Source: an uncultured Clostridium sp. (GTDB lineage: Bacteria; Bacillota; Clostridia; Lachnospirales; Lachnospiraceae). From it: a stretch of DNA of 61,131 nt. Shown here one piece after another: positions 34,086 through 43,774 of the stretch. The first letter of the stretch is position 1; every line of letters starts with the position of its first letter. The stretch covers positions 1-61,131 of the forward strand of contig CAMYAO010000011.1 in assembly GCA_947253885.1 (NCBI GenBank), read 5' to 3'. Under the pieces are notes generated by a model, which was given only the letters and a program-made list of their open reading frames with translations, was not told the origin of the DNA and did no database searches. The translations under genes were made by a program, and so were the position numbers.

Positions 34086-34646
34086 ATGTATTTAATAGTA
34101 GGTCTGGGCAATCCGGGAAGTCGATTTGATAAGACGAGGCATAATATCGGATTTGATATGATCGATAAGATTGCAGAGCAATATAATATAAAAGTAACCA
34201 ATTCACAGTGTAAGGCATTGATCGGAACCGGATATATCGAGGGACAGAAAGTAATGCTGGTAAAACCGCAGACGTTTATGAATCTGAGCGGAGACAGCGT
34301 ACGTCCGTTACTGGATTATTATAAGCTGGATCCGGAGGAGGATCTGATCGTGATTTTTGATGATATCAGTTTGCCGCCCGGAAGGATTCGGATCAGAAAA
34401 AAGGGCAGTGCCGGAGGACACAATGGGATAAAGGATATAATCGCAAAGTCCGGAACACAGAATTTTAAAAGAATTAAAATCGGAGTAGGAGAAAAGCCGG
34501 AATATTTTGATTTGGCGGATCATGTGTTGAGTCGTTTCTTATTAATAGAAAGAAAGGCTATAGAGGAAGCGATGGAGCATGCCGAAAAGGCATTGGAGCT
34601 TTTAGTAGCAGATCGCACCGATCAGGCAATGAATGAGTTTAATTAG
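34086..34646 (+). CDS. pth: peptidyl-tRNA hydrolase
   Basis: A 186-residue Pth, which frees tRNA from stalled peptidyl-tRNA. Motifs: LIVGLGNPGSRFDKTRHNIGFDMID with catalytic His near 20, KPQTFMNLSGDSV, FDDISLPPGRIRIRKKGSAGGHNGIKDI. AAAGGAG precedes the ATG. It is followed after two bases by mfd, a classic Firmicutes pair. Confidence 0.98.
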   Translation: MYLIVGLGNPGSRFDKTRHNIGFDMIDKIAEQYNIKVTNSQCKALIGTGYIEGQKVMLVKPQTFMNLSGDSVRPLLDYYKLDPEEDLIVIFDDISLPPGRIRIRKKGSAGGHNGIKDIIAKSGTQNFKRIKIGVGEKPEYFDLADHVLSRFLLIERKAIEEAMEHAEKALELLVADRTDQAMNEFN

Positions 34647-34648
34647 AA

Positions 34649-37600
34649 ATGAAGACAATTTTAGAACCATTAAAACAACTGCGTGTTTATGAAGATGCGT
34701 GGGAGTACAGAAAAAAGAATCCGTCTGCGGTAATAGAAATCTGCGGCGGAACGGATATGCAGAAACTTCATACAATAGCAGGAATGAGTGAATCGGTTTC
34801 TAATAAATTGATTGTGACTTATTCAGAACAGAGAGCAAGGGAAATTGTGGAATGCTATCGTTTTTTTGAAGAAAATACCTGCTTTTTTCCTGCAAAGGAT
34901 ATTTTGTTTTATCAGTCTGATATACGGGGAACTGCATTGATGAAGGAGAGAATGGAAGCCTATGAGGTATTGCTGGAAGAGAAAAGCGGCTGTATTGTAA
35001 CGACCTTTGATGCATTAAGCAACCGCCTTTTGCCGAAAGATATTATCCGTAATGCTGCGATTCCGATATTGGTCGGACAGGAGTTGGATCTTACCCGGAT
35101 TAGAAGAAATCTGGTAAAAATGGGATATGAAAGTAATTATCAGGCAGAGCAGCCCGGACAGTTCTGTGTCCGGGGCGGTATTTTAGATATATTTGTTTTG
35201 ACGGAGCAGGTTCCTTACAGAATTGAGCTGTGGGGAGAGGAAGTAGATAGCATACGGAGCTTTGATCCCGAGTCACAGCGTTCCATTGAAACGTTGGAAC
35301 AGGTATTGATTTTTCCGGCAACAGAGCTGATTTTTGAAGAAGAACAGATACGGGAAGGATTGAACCGGGTCAAAAAAGATGCCGACCGTTTGTGGGAACA
35401 ATACCGCAAGGAGAGGAAAACCGAAGAAGCACATCGGGTAAAATCCGGTGTGGAGTTACTGGAAGAGGAAGTAGTGACGCTGAAGCAATATGAAGGAATA
35501 AATGCGTACCTTTTGTACTTTCTGAAAGAAGATAAAGGTTGTTCTTTACTTGATTATTTTTATGAATCGGATTCTTATTTGATTGCGATAGACGAACCCG
35601 CAAGGTGTCTGGAGATGGCAGATGCGACCGATGAGCAATGGAAAATGAGTATGGAACAGCGGATAGAGATGGGATATGCTCTGCCGGGTCAAATGGGAGT
35701 ATTGTTTTCCAAAGAAGAGATTCTTGCAGGGATAAAGCGCTGCGGAGCGATGCTGTATTCCAGATTAGGCAGCGGCATGTCCGATTTTTCTGTGGAAGAG
35801 AGATATGAGATTACTGCGAGATCGATTCAGACATATAATAACAGTTTTGAATTATTAAAAAAGGATTTGCTTCGATATAAAAAAGAAAAGTGGAGTGTTC
35901 TCTTATTATATAGCTCTGTTTCGCGTGCAAAAAAAATGGCGGCGGATTTGCAGGCGGAAGGGATATCGGCTTTTTACAGTGAAGATTTGGAAAGGATTGT
36001 ACAACCGGGAGAAGTGGCGGTTTATTTCGGCAAGACCGGTGCGGGATTTGAGTATCCAGATATTCGATTTGCGATTTTGACAGAGCAGGATATATTCAGC
36101 GGGAAAAAGAAGAGAAAGAAGAGACACAAACGTTATGACGGGCAAAGAATCGCCGGTTTTTCAGATCTGACAATAGGAGATTATGTTGTCCATGAAAATC
36201 ACGGTCTGGGAATTTATCGGGGAATTGAAAAGATTGAGACCGATCATGTTATAAAAGATTATATAAAAATTGAATATGCAAAATCCGGAGTGCTGTATAT
36301 ATTGGCAACACAGTTGGAGTTACTGCAAAAATATGCAGGTGCCGATGCAAAAGCACCGAAATTAAATACACTCGGAGGTGTTGAATGGAAGCGTACAAGA
36401 TCGAGGGTACAAAAAGCGGTCGGAGAGGTGGCAAAGGAGTTGATCTCTCTTTATGCGGAACGCCAAAGAAAAGAAGGGCATGCTTTTTCATCAGATACAC
36501 TGTGGCAGAGTGAGTTTGAGGAACAGTTTCCATTTGAAGAGACACAGGATCAGCTACAGGCCATATCCGATACGAAAAAGGATATGGAGAGTAGAAAAAT
36601 CATGGATCGATTGATCTGCGGAGACGTGGGTTTCGGAAAAACGGAAATTGCAATTCGTGCGGCATTTAAGGCTGTACAAGAGGGAAAGCAGGTAGTATAT
36701 CTGGTTCCTACAACTATTTTGGCACAACAGCATTACAATACATTTGTACAACGAATGAAGGATTATCCAGTCGGAATCGAACTGCTGTGCCGTTTTCGGA
36801 CACCGTCACAGCAAAAGAAAAGTATAGAACAATTAAAAAAAGGCTTATCAGATATTGTAATAGGAACACATCGAGTTCTTTCCGGTGATGTGGAATTTAA
36901 GGATCTGGGTCTTTTGATCATCGATGAGGAGCAACGCTTCGGAGTGACACATAAAGAGCGAATCAAGCAGATGAAACGGGAAGTAGATGTACTGACACTG
37001 AGTGCGACACCGATTCCCAGAACACTCCATATGAGTCTGGTGGGGATACGGGATATGAGTGTATTGGAAGAAGCACCGCAGGAAAGAATGCCGATCCAAA
37101 CCTATATCATGGAATATAATGAAGAATTGGTACGGGAGGCGATTCAAAGAGAGTTGGCGAGAGGTGGGCAGGTATATTATGTGTTTAATCGGGTAAATCA
37201 GATTGAGGATATTACGCATAAGTTGTCCGAGCTGATACCGGATGCAGTGATCGCTTATGCGCACGGTCAAATGGGAGAACGTCAGCTGGAAAAGATTATG
37301 TATGAATTTATGGAAGGCGAAATCGACGTACTGGTTTCTACTACTATTATTGAAACCGGATTGGACATCGGGAACGTTAATACCATGATTATTCAGGATG
37401 CGGATAAGATGGGATTGTCCCAGCTTTATCAGTTGAGGGGAAGAATCGGCAGAAGTAATCGAACTGCGTATGCATTTTTGATGTATCGTCGCAATACCAT
37501 CTTAAAAGAGGTTGCGGAGAAGCGTTTGTCGGTAATTCGGGATTTTTCTGAGTTGGGAAGCGGATTTAAGATTGCAATGAAAGATTTGGAAATCCGGGGT

Positions 37601-38173
37601 GCCGGAAATGTACTGGGCGAGGCACAGAGCGGTCACATGGAGGCAGTAGGATATGATTTCTATTGTAAGATGCTGAATCAGGCAGTAACAGAGTTAAAAG
37701 GGGAACCGGAAAGAAAAGTATTTGATACAACGGTAGAATTGGAAATGGATGCCTATATTCCAAGCAACTATATTCCGAATGAATCAAATCGTCTGGATAT
37801 TTATAAGAGAATTGCCTTAATCGAAGAAGAAAAAGACAGCGAAGAAATGATGGATGAATTGATCGATCGATTTGGAGAGCCGCCAAAAGTGGTACAAAAC
37901 CTGTTGTTGATAGCAAATCTGAAAGCAAAAGCACATCAGTTATATATTACAGGGATTATGGAACGGCAGGACAGACTACAATTTGCTGTTTATCCGGAGG
38001 CGGCGATTGATCCGGCAAAAATACCGGGATTATTAAATAGATATCAGTCAAGAGTAAGCTTTTCGGCGGATAAAGAACATCCGATGTTTGTATACAGGAA
38101 ATCGAACAGAGACCGGAATGCACTGGAGGTAGTTCAAGTATTTTTGGAAGATTTTTCAGAGTTATTGATATAA
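34649..38173 (+). CDS. mfd: transcription-repair coupling factor Mfd
   Basis: A 1174-residue Mfd. The N-terminal UvrB-like module covers about 1-400. The RNA polymerase-interacting domain has GDYVVHENHGLGIYRGIEKI near 510. The translocase has Walker A GDVGFGKTEIAIRAAFK near 660 and box II IIDEEQRFGV near 757, plus TATPIPRTLHMSLVG-like ATPIPRTLH and STTIIETGLDI, QLRGRIGRS. A C-terminal regulatory domain follows. It removes stalled RNA polymerase and recruits UvrA. In operon with pth and aroK. Confidence 0.98.
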   Translation: MKTILEPLKQLRVYEDAWEYRKKNPSAVIEICGGTDMQKLHTIAGMSESVSNKLIVTYSEQRAREIVECYRFFEENTCFFPAKDILFYQSDIRGTALMKERMEAYEVLLEEKSGCIVTTFDALSNRLLPKDIIRNAAIPILVGQELDLTRIRRNLVKMGYESNYQAEQPGQFCVRGGILDIFVLTEQVPYRIELWGEEVDSIRSFDPESQRSIETLEQVLIFPATELIFEEEQIREGLNRVKKDADRLWEQYRKERKTEEAHRVKSGVELLEEEVVTLKQYEGINAYLLYFLKEDKGCSLLDYFYESDSYLIAIDEPARCLEMADATDEQWKMSMEQRIEMGYALPGQMGVLFSKEEILAGIKRCGAMLYSRLGSGMSDFSVEERYEITARSIQTYNNSFELLKKDLLRYKKEKWSVLLLYSSVSRAKKMAADLQAEGISAFYSEDLERIVQPGEVAVYFGKTGAGFEYPDIRFAILTEQDIFSGKKKRKKRHKRYDGQRIAGFSDLTIGDYVVHENHGLGIYRGIEKIETDHVIKDYIKIEYAKSGVLYILATQLELLQKYAGADAKAPKLNTLGGVEWKRTRSRVQKAVGEVAKELISLYAERQRKEGHAFSSDTLWQSEFEEQFPFEETQDQLQAISDTKKDMESRKIMDRLICGDVGFGKTEIAIRAAFKAVQEGKQVVYLVPTTILAQQHYNTFVQRMKDYPVGIELLCRFRTPSQQKKSIEQLKKGLSDIVIGTHRVLSGDVEFKDLGLLIIDEEQRFGVTHKERIKQMKREVDVLTLSATPIPRTLHMSLVGIRDMSVLEEAPQERMPIQTYIMEYNEELVREAIQRELARGGQVYYVFNRVNQIEDITHKLSELIPDAVIAYAHGQMGERQLEKIMYEFMEGEIDVLVSTTIIETGLDIGNVNTMIIQDADKMGLSQLYQLRGRIGRSNRTAYAFLMYRRNTILKEVAEKRLSVIRDFSELGSGFKIAMKDLEIRGAGNVLGEAQSGHMEAVGYDFYCKMLNQAVTELKGEPERKVFDTTVELEMDAYIPSNYIPNESNRLDIYKRIALIEEEKDSEEMMDELIDRFGEPPKVVQNLLLIANLKAKAHQLYITGIMERQDRLQFAVYPEAAIDPAKIPGLLNRYQSRVSFSADKEHPMFVYRKSNRDRNALEVVQVFLEDFSELLI

Positions 38174-38187
38174 GAAGAGAGGATTTT

Positions 38188-38694
38188 ATGGAGAACATTG
38201 TTTTAATTGGAATGCCGGGAGTAGGAAAGAGTACCGTAGGAGTTGTTTTAGCTAAAATTCTGGGTTACAAATTTATCGACAGTGATATTCTGATTCAGGA
38301 GCAGGAAGGAATGTTGCTCAGTGAGATCATGGAGGAGAAAGGAGTAGAAGCTTTTATAGAGATTGAAAATCAGGTAAATGCACAGATTAAGGCATATCAC
38401 TGCGTGATTGCAACCGGCGGAAGCGTTGTATACGGAGCGCAGGCGATGGAACATTTAAAGAAGATCGGAACGGTTGTATATCTGAAGCAAAACCTGTTTC
38501 ACCTGAAAAAACGATTACATAATTTAAAAGGAAGAGGCGTCGCATTAAGAGAAGGACAGACATTGGAAGGGTTGTTTGAGGAGCGAACCGCATTGTATGA
38601 GAAGTATGCAGATATTACAGTGGACCAGCACGGACTCAATATAGATGAAACGATAAAAGCGGTAAGGCTTGCATTGGATTCGTATAAAGGATGA
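38188..38694 (+). CDS. aroK: shikimate kinase
   Basis: A 168-residue P-loop kinase that phosphorylates shikimate in aromatic amino-acid synthesis. Walker A GMPGVGKSTVG (about 8-18), FIDSDILIQ (Asp of D-x-D), CVIATGGSVVYG (shikimate loop), RGVALREG lid. AGAGAGGA precedes the ATG. It follows mfd by 14 bases, away from other aro genes. Confidence 0.92.
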   Translation: MENIVLIGMPGVGKSTVGVVLAKILGYKFIDSDILIQEQEGMLLSEIMEEKGVEAFIEIENQVNAQIKAYHCVIATGGSVVYGAQAMEHLKKIGTVVYLKQNLFHLKKRLHNLKGRGVALREGQTLEGLFEERTALYEKYADITVDQHGLNIDETIKAVRLALDSYKG

Positions 38695-38707
38695 AATGAA
38701 AATGTAA

Positions 38708-38735
38708 TTGTAATTTTACTTTTATATGCTATAAT
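38708..38735 (+). promoter_or_regulatory. promoter of murA
   Basis: TTGTAA, 16 bases and a perfect TATAAT. The leader of about 85 bases shows no clear fold. Confidence 0.65.
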
Positions 38736-38828
38736 AGGAAAAATCGACAGTATAGAGAATAAAATGCGATTATAATGTCCTGATATTTGGGATTGGTGAA
38801 TAGACTAATAAGTAAGAGGTGCATATAG

Positions 38829-40118
38829 ATGGATCAATACGTGATTAAAGGTGGAAAACCATTAGTCGGTGAGGTTGTCATTGGTGGTGCAAAAAATGCC
38901 GCACTGCCTATTTTGGCGACGGCAGTTATGGCGGATGAACCGGTATTAATAGATAATCTTCCGAATGTCCGTGATATAAATGTGATGTTAGAGGCGATTT
39001 CCGGGATCGGAGCAGAGGTAGAGCGAATAGATGCGCATACCGTTCGGATCAACGGAGGGACGATTCAGACTTCTGTTGTAGATGATGAAGCAATCAAAAA
39101 GATTCGGGCATCTTATTATCTGCTCGGAGCACTATTGGGCAAATACAGAAAGGCGGAGGTGGCATTGCCGGGAGGATGTGCGATCGGAAGTCGTCCGATT
39201 GATCTGCATATCAAGGGATTTCGTGCAATGGGAGCTTCAGTTGAGATCAAGAGTCATAAGATTTGTACGCAGGCAAAAGAACTGGTGGGTGCAGAGATTT
39301 ATATGGACAAGGTTTCGGTCGGAGCAACCATCAATATTATGTTGGCGGCATCTTTGGCAAACGGAAAAACTGTCATTGAGAATGCAGCAAAGGAACCGCA
39401 TGTAGTAGACGTGGCAAATTTACTGACCTGCATGGGTGCAAATATTCGTGGAGCCGGAACAGATGTAATTCGTATTACCGGTGTAGAGCAGCTTCATGCA
39501 GCAGAGTATTCCATTATCTCCGATCAGATAGAGGCCGGAACGTTTATGTGTGCCGCAGCGACAACCGGAGGAGATATAACTGTTAAAAATGTAATACCGA
39601 AGCATCTGGAGGCAACAACCGCAAAGTTATTGGAAGTGGGATGTGAAGTAGAAGAATTTGATGATGCAGTTCGTGTTGTAGCAAAGAATCCGTTGCATCA
39701 TACACAGGTTACCACATTGGCATATCCCGGATTTCCAACAGATATGCAACCGCAGATGGGTGTTGTGTTAGGATTGGCAGAGGGCACCAGCACAATTACA
39801 GAAAGCATTTTTGAAAACCGCTTTAAATACTTGGATGAATTGAATAAAATGGGCGGAAATGCAAAGGCGGAAGGCAATATTGCAATTATTAACGGCGTGG
39901 AAGGTTATATCGGAGCCAGAGTTTCCGCGCCAGATCTGCGAGCTGGAGCGGCTTTAGTTTGCGCAGGGCTGGCAGCAGAAGGGATCACAGTAGTAGACGA
40001 TATTTATTATATTGAACGCGGCTATGAGGATTTTGAAGAAAAGCTGGCAAGTCTCGGAGGGCAGATTGCAAAAGTTACTTCGGAGAAAGAGATTGAAAAG
40101 TTCAAATTAAAAGTTTAA
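38829..40118 (+). CDS. murA: UDP-N-acetylglucosamine 1-carboxyvinyltransferase
   Basis: A 429-residue MurA, the first committed step of peptidoglycan synthesis (PEP transfer to UDP-GlcNAc). N-terminal GGKPLVGEVVIGGAKNAALPILA, the catalytic loop LPGGCAIGSRPIDLH with Cys117 (the fosfomycin target) and C-terminal APDLRAGAALVCAGLAAEG. AAGAGGTG precedes the ATG. Confidence 0.97.
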   Translation: MDQYVIKGGKPLVGEVVIGGAKNAALPILATAVMADEPVLIDNLPNVRDINVMLEAISGIGAEVERIDAHTVRINGGTIQTSVVDDEAIKKIRASYYLLGALLGKYRKAEVALPGGCAIGSRPIDLHIKGFRAMGASVEIKSHKICTQAKELVGAEIYMDKVSVGATINIMLAASLANGKTVIENAAKEPHVVDVANLLTCMGANIRGAGTDVIRITGVEQLHAAEYSIISDQIEAGTFMCAAATTGGDITVKNVIPKHLEATTAKLLEVGCEVEEFDDAVRVVAKNPLHHTQVTTLAYPGFPTDMQPQMGVVLGLAEGTSTITESIFENRFKYLDELNKMGGNAKAEGNIAIINGVEGYIGARVSAPDLRAGAALVCAGLAAEGITVVDDIYYIERGYEDFEEKLASLGGQIAKVTSEKEIEKFKLKV

Positions 40119-40135
40119 GAAGCACAAAAGGATAC

Positions 40136-40178
40136 ACCTCAACTGTGGAATGTAGTATTTCCAACAGTTGAGGTTTTT
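40136..40178 (+). terminator. terminator of murA
   Basis: ACCTCAACTGT(G)GGAA-type stem pairs with TTCC-AACAGTTGAGGT, followed by TTTTTC. Confidence 0.88.
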
Positions 40179-40215
40179 CATGTTGGAAATGCTGAAACCC
40201 TTGTAAATACTGTGC

Positions 40216-40244
40216 TTGACAATTTTTCCAACAGGGTGTATAGT
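40216..40244 (+). promoter_or_regulatory. metK promoter
   Basis: TTGACA, 17 bases and TATAGT. The transcript leader is about 75 bases, too short for an S-box riboswitch. Confidence 0.75.
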
Positions 40245-40325
40245 TCCAAATATGTGTAGGATTGTACCTGCAAAAGAAATGTTAGCCGAGTTTAATAGGT
40301 AATAAAATTTGGAGTGGAGGATACT

Positions 40326-41513
40326 ATGGAAAAGCTACTTTTTACATCAGAATCTGTTACAGAAGGACATCCGGACAAGGTTTGTGATGCGATTTCTGAT
40401 GCGATTTTAGATGCTTGTATGGAGCAGGATCCTATGAGCCGTGTTGCTTGTGAATCTGTTGCTTGTACAGGCTATATTTTAGTTACAGGTGAAATTACAA
40501 CAAAGGCGCAGTTAGATATTCCGTCTATTGTACGTGAAACGGTAAACGAAATTGGATACGATGATGCAAAAACGGGATTTGACGGTCATACCTGCGCGGT
40601 AATGGTTGCATTGGATCAACAGTCTCCTGATATTGCAATGGGTGTAGATAAGGCATTAGAGGCAAGAGAAAACGATATGTCCGACAGCCAGATTGAGGCA
40701 ATCGGTGCCGGAGATCAGGGCATGATGTTCGGTTATGCGACAAATGAAACAGAGACTTATATGCCATATCCGATCAGTTTGGCACATAAATTGGCACTAC
40801 AGTTGACAAAGGTTCGAAAAGACGGAACTTTACCATATCTTCGTCCGGACGGAAAGACACAGGTGTCGGTAGAGTACGATGCAAACGGAGTTCCAAAGCG
40901 TTTAGAAGCAGTTGTATTGTCCACACAGCATGATGCGGATGTTACACAGGAACAGATTCATACAGATATAAAAAGAGAAGTATTTGATCCGATTCTTCCA
41001 AAGGAAATGTTAGATGCAGATACCAAATATTTTATTAATCCAACCGGTCGTTTTGTAATCGGCGGACCACATGGTGATGCGGGTTTAACCGGTCGTAAGA
41101 TTATTGTAGATACTTACGGTGGATTTGCCCGTCACGGCGGCGGTGCATTTTCTGGAAAAGATTGTACAAAGGTAGATCGTTCCGGTGCGTATGCAGCACG
41201 TTATGTTGCAAAGAACCTTGTTGCAGCCGGACTGGCAGATCGTTGTGAGATTCAGCTTTCTTATGCAATCGGTGTAGCACAGCCTACTTCTATCATGGTG
41301 GATTGTTTCGGTACCGAGAAATTGCCGGAAGCGAAGATTGAAGAGATTGTTCGCGAGAATTTTGATCTGCGTCCTGCCGGTATTATTAAGATGCTGGATC
41401 TGAGAAGACCGATCTATCAGCCTACTTCTGCATATGGTCATTTCGGTCGTACAGATGTAGAACTTCCTTGGGAAGCATTAGATCGTGTAGAAATATTGAA
41501 AAAGTATTTATAA
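40326..41513 (+). CDS. metK: S-adenosylmethionine synthetase
   Basis: A 395-residue MetK that makes SAM from Met and ATP. Motifs: FTSESVTEGHPDKVCDAISDA, GAGDQGMMFGYA (hexapeptide), GGPHGDAGLTGRKIIVDTYGG, GGGAFSGKDCTKVDRSGAYA. The ATG at 40326 follows TGGAGG; an upstream extension of four codons would cover that site. It is monocistronic. Confidence 0.98.
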   Translation: MEKLLFTSESVTEGHPDKVCDAISDAILDACMEQDPMSRVACESVACTGYILVTGEITTKAQLDIPSIVRETVNEIGYDDAKTGFDGHTCAVMVALDQQSPDIAMGVDKALEARENDMSDSQIEAIGAGDQGMMFGYATNETETYMPYPISLAHKLALQLTKVRKDGTLPYLRPDGKTQVSVEYDANGVPKRLEAVVLSTQHDADVTQEQIHTDIKREVFDPILPKEMLDADTKYFINPTGRFVIGGPHGDAGLTGRKIIVDTYGGFARHGGGAFSGKDCTKVDRSGAYAARYVAKNLVAAGLADRCEIQLSYAIGVAQPTSIMVDCFGTEKLPEAKIEEIVRENFDLRPAGIIKMLDLRRPIYQPTSAYGHFGRTDVELPWEALDRVEILKKYL

Positions 41514-41532
41514 GAACTAAATATGTTATAAT

Positions 41533-41572
41533 AAGCCATAGCAGAGAGTGTTGCTGTGGCTTATTTATATTT
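41533..41572 (+). terminator. terminator of metK
   Basis: AAGCCATAGCA pairs with TGCTGTGGCTT (one G-U), followed by ATTTATATTT. Confidence 0.75.
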
Positions 41573-41583
41573 AGGAGCAAATC

Positions 41584-43092
41584 ATGAAATTCAAGACAAG
41601 ATTAATTTTTTCCTTTTTAGTATCGGTTATCCTGCCGATTATATTGGCGGCAGTCGCATTGACCGCATTCTATCGGATTGAGGTAAAGTCTATTTCACAA
41701 AATTACGGAATAGAAAAGAGTGAGCTGACTTCGATATTCTCCAATTCAGTGCAATTGGTCAATCAATATACAAAAGAGGAATTTCGGGAATTACAGGATG
41801 ATATTAAAGATCAGCCGGAGAAGCTGCTGCAGACGTCTTATTTAAATACCTTGAATGCAAAACTTTTGAAAAAAAACTCCTTCATTATTTTATTGAAAAA
41901 CGGAGAGATATACTATAACGGAATGCCGGAGAAAATGGGAATCTCCGAAAAAAAATGGATTGAGATATTACCGAATACATCCAAAGAGGGGAAACGGGAG
42001 TCGGTTGGATATGTTTATGAGGGAGAAAGCAAGACTTTAATAAAGCAACTTACGCTTACCACCGGAAATAAAGAGAAGTTGAGTGCCTATATGGTGACAA
42101 ATGCGGAATCTCTGTTGCCGGAATTACGAAGACTGCTGACCGATATGGGAATTGCAATTATTCTGATTCTGTTTTTAACGTCCGCTCTGATGATGTTGTG
42201 GATCTATAGGGGGACGACACTGCCTTTGAGAAAATTAAAGGTGGCGACCAACAATATTAAAAACGGAAATCTGGACTTCAGTATTGAATATGATGTAGAA
42301 GATGAGGTAGGAGAGCTTTGTAAGAACTTTGAACAGATGCGGGTGCGTTTGAAAGAGTCTACGGAAGAAAAGGTACATTCAGAACAGGAGAATCGGATGC
42401 TGATCAGTAATATAGCTCATGATTTGAAAACCCCGATCACGGCAATTAAAGGATATGCGGAGGGGATTCTTGACGGTGTGGCGGATACAAAGGAGCGTAG
42501 AGACAAGTATTTGAGAACGATCTATAACAAGACGATAGAGATGGATCGTCTGATCAATGAGCTGATGTTATATTCCAAGATTGATTCCAATCGCATTCCA
42601 TATAATTTTAATAAGATCAATGTAACAAGTTATTTTGACGACTGTTTTGAAGAGATCAGTTTGGACATGGAGACAAAAGGGGTCGGTGTTCAGTATAAAA
42701 ATGAAGTGGCACCGGACACTTACATTATTGCAGATCCGGAACAGTTAATGCGTGTAATTAATAATATTGTGACTAATGCGGCAAAGTATATGGACAAACC
42801 GCAAAAATGGATTCGGATTATGATAAAAGATGTAGGTGATTTTATCCAGATTGAAATAGAAGACAACGGAAAGGGAATTGCAACAACGGATTTGCCGTAT
42901 ATCTTCGACCGCTTCTATCGAACGGATTCTTCCAGAAACTCTTCGACAGGAGGAAGCGGGATAGGACTATCTATTGTGAAGAAAATCATAGAGGATCACA
43001 GTGGAAAAATCTGGGCAACCAGCAGAGAGCACATAGGAACAACCATGTATTTTGTACTTCGTAAGTATCAGGAGGTTAAGAATGAGCAGTAG
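41584..43092 (+). CDS. sensor histidine kinase
   Basis: A 502-residue membrane kinase: TM1 about 8-28, an extracytoplasmic sensor of about 150 residues, TM2 about 187-208, HAMP (LRKLKVATNNIKNGNLDFSIEYDVEDEVGEL), dimerisation/phospho-acceptor segment ISNIAHDLKTPITAIKGYAEG with His near 279, and the ATPase domain (NNIVTNAAKYM, DNGKGI, GGSGIGLSIVK). It phosphorylates the response regulator encoded next, which overlaps it by 11 bases. The signal is unknown. Confidence 0.93.
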   Translation: MKFKTRLIFSFLVSVILPIILAAVALTAFYRIEVKSISQNYGIEKSELTSIFSNSVQLVNQYTKEEFRELQDDIKDQPEKLLQTSYLNTLNAKLLKKNSFIILLKNGEIYYNGMPEKMGISEKKWIEILPNTSKEGKRESVGYVYEGESKTLIKQLTLTTGNKEKLSAYMVTNAESLLPELRRLLTDMGIAIILILFLTSALMMLWIYRGTTLPLRKLKVATNNIKNGNLDFSIEYDVEDEVGELCKNFEQMRVRLKESTEEKVHSEQENRMLISNIAHDLKTPITAIKGYAEGILDGVADTKERRDKYLRTIYNKTIEMDRLINELMLYSKIDSNRIPYNFNKINVTSYFDDCFEEISLDMETKGVGVQYKNEVAPDTYIIADPEQLMRVINNIVTNAAKYMDKPQKWIRIMIKDVGDFIQIEIEDNGKGIATTDLPYIFDRFYRTDSSRNSSTGGSGIGLSIVKKIIEDHSGKIWATSREHIGTTMYFVLRKYQEVKNEQ

Positions 43093-43774
43093 AATTTTAT
43101 TGATTGAAGATGAAGAAGCGATTGCAGATCTGGAACGGGATTATTTGGAAATAAACGGATATAATGTAGAAATTGAGCATGACGGAACCCGGGGGCTGAA
43201 TCGAGCACTTTTGGAAGATTTTGATATGTATATACTGGATTTAATGCTGCCGGGAACAGATGGGTTTGAAATCTGCAGAGAAATTCGGAAAACAAAAAAT
43301 ACGCCGATTCTCATGGTTTCTGCAAAAAAAGAAGATATTGACAAGATCCGGGGGCTGGGACTCGGTGCAGATGATTATATTACCAAACCGTTTTCTCCGA
43401 GTGAGCTGGTTGCGAGAGTGAAAGCACATCTGGCACGATATGAAAGATTGATCAGCAGTGGAGTTCAGGAAAATGATGTTGTAGAAATACGGGGAATTAA
43501 AATAGATAAAACAGCAAGACGGGTCTGGGTAAACGGAGAAGAAAAAGCATTTACGACAAAGGAGTTTGATCTGTTGACGTTTTTGGCACAAAATCCGAAT
43601 CACGTTTATACAAAAGATGAGTTATTCAAGGAAATCTGGGATATGGAGTCGATCGGAGATATTGCAACCGTTACTGTGCATATTAAAAAGATTCGTGAAA
43701 AGATAGAGTTGGATACCGCAAAACCGCAGTATATAGAAACTATTTGGGGAGTGGGATACCGATTTAAATTATGA
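43082..43774 (+). CDS. OmpR/PhoB-family response regulator
   Basis: A 230-residue regulator. The receiver domain has RILLIEDEEAIADLERDYLE, phospho-acceptor Asp53 in YILDLMLPG and Lys in DYITKPFSPSELVARVKAH. The winged-helix C-terminus has RRVWVNGEEKAFTTKEFDLLTFLAQN, VTVHIKKIREKI and TIWGVGYRFKL. ATG 43082 is chosen because AGGAGG lies just before it, inside the kinase gene. The stop overlaps the start of the AlkD-like gene (ATGA), so three genes are coupled. Confidence 0.94.
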   Translation: MSSRILLIEDEEAIADLERDYLEINGYNVEIEHDGTRGLNRALLEDFDMYILDLMLPGTDGFEICREIRKTKNTPILMVSAKKEDIDKIRGLGLGADDYITKPFSPSELVARVKAHLARYERLISSGVQENDVVEIRGIKIDKTARRVWVNGEEKAFTTKEFDLLTFLAQNPNHVYTKDELFKEIWDMESIGDIATVTVHIKKIREKIELDTAKPQYIETIWGVGYRFKL

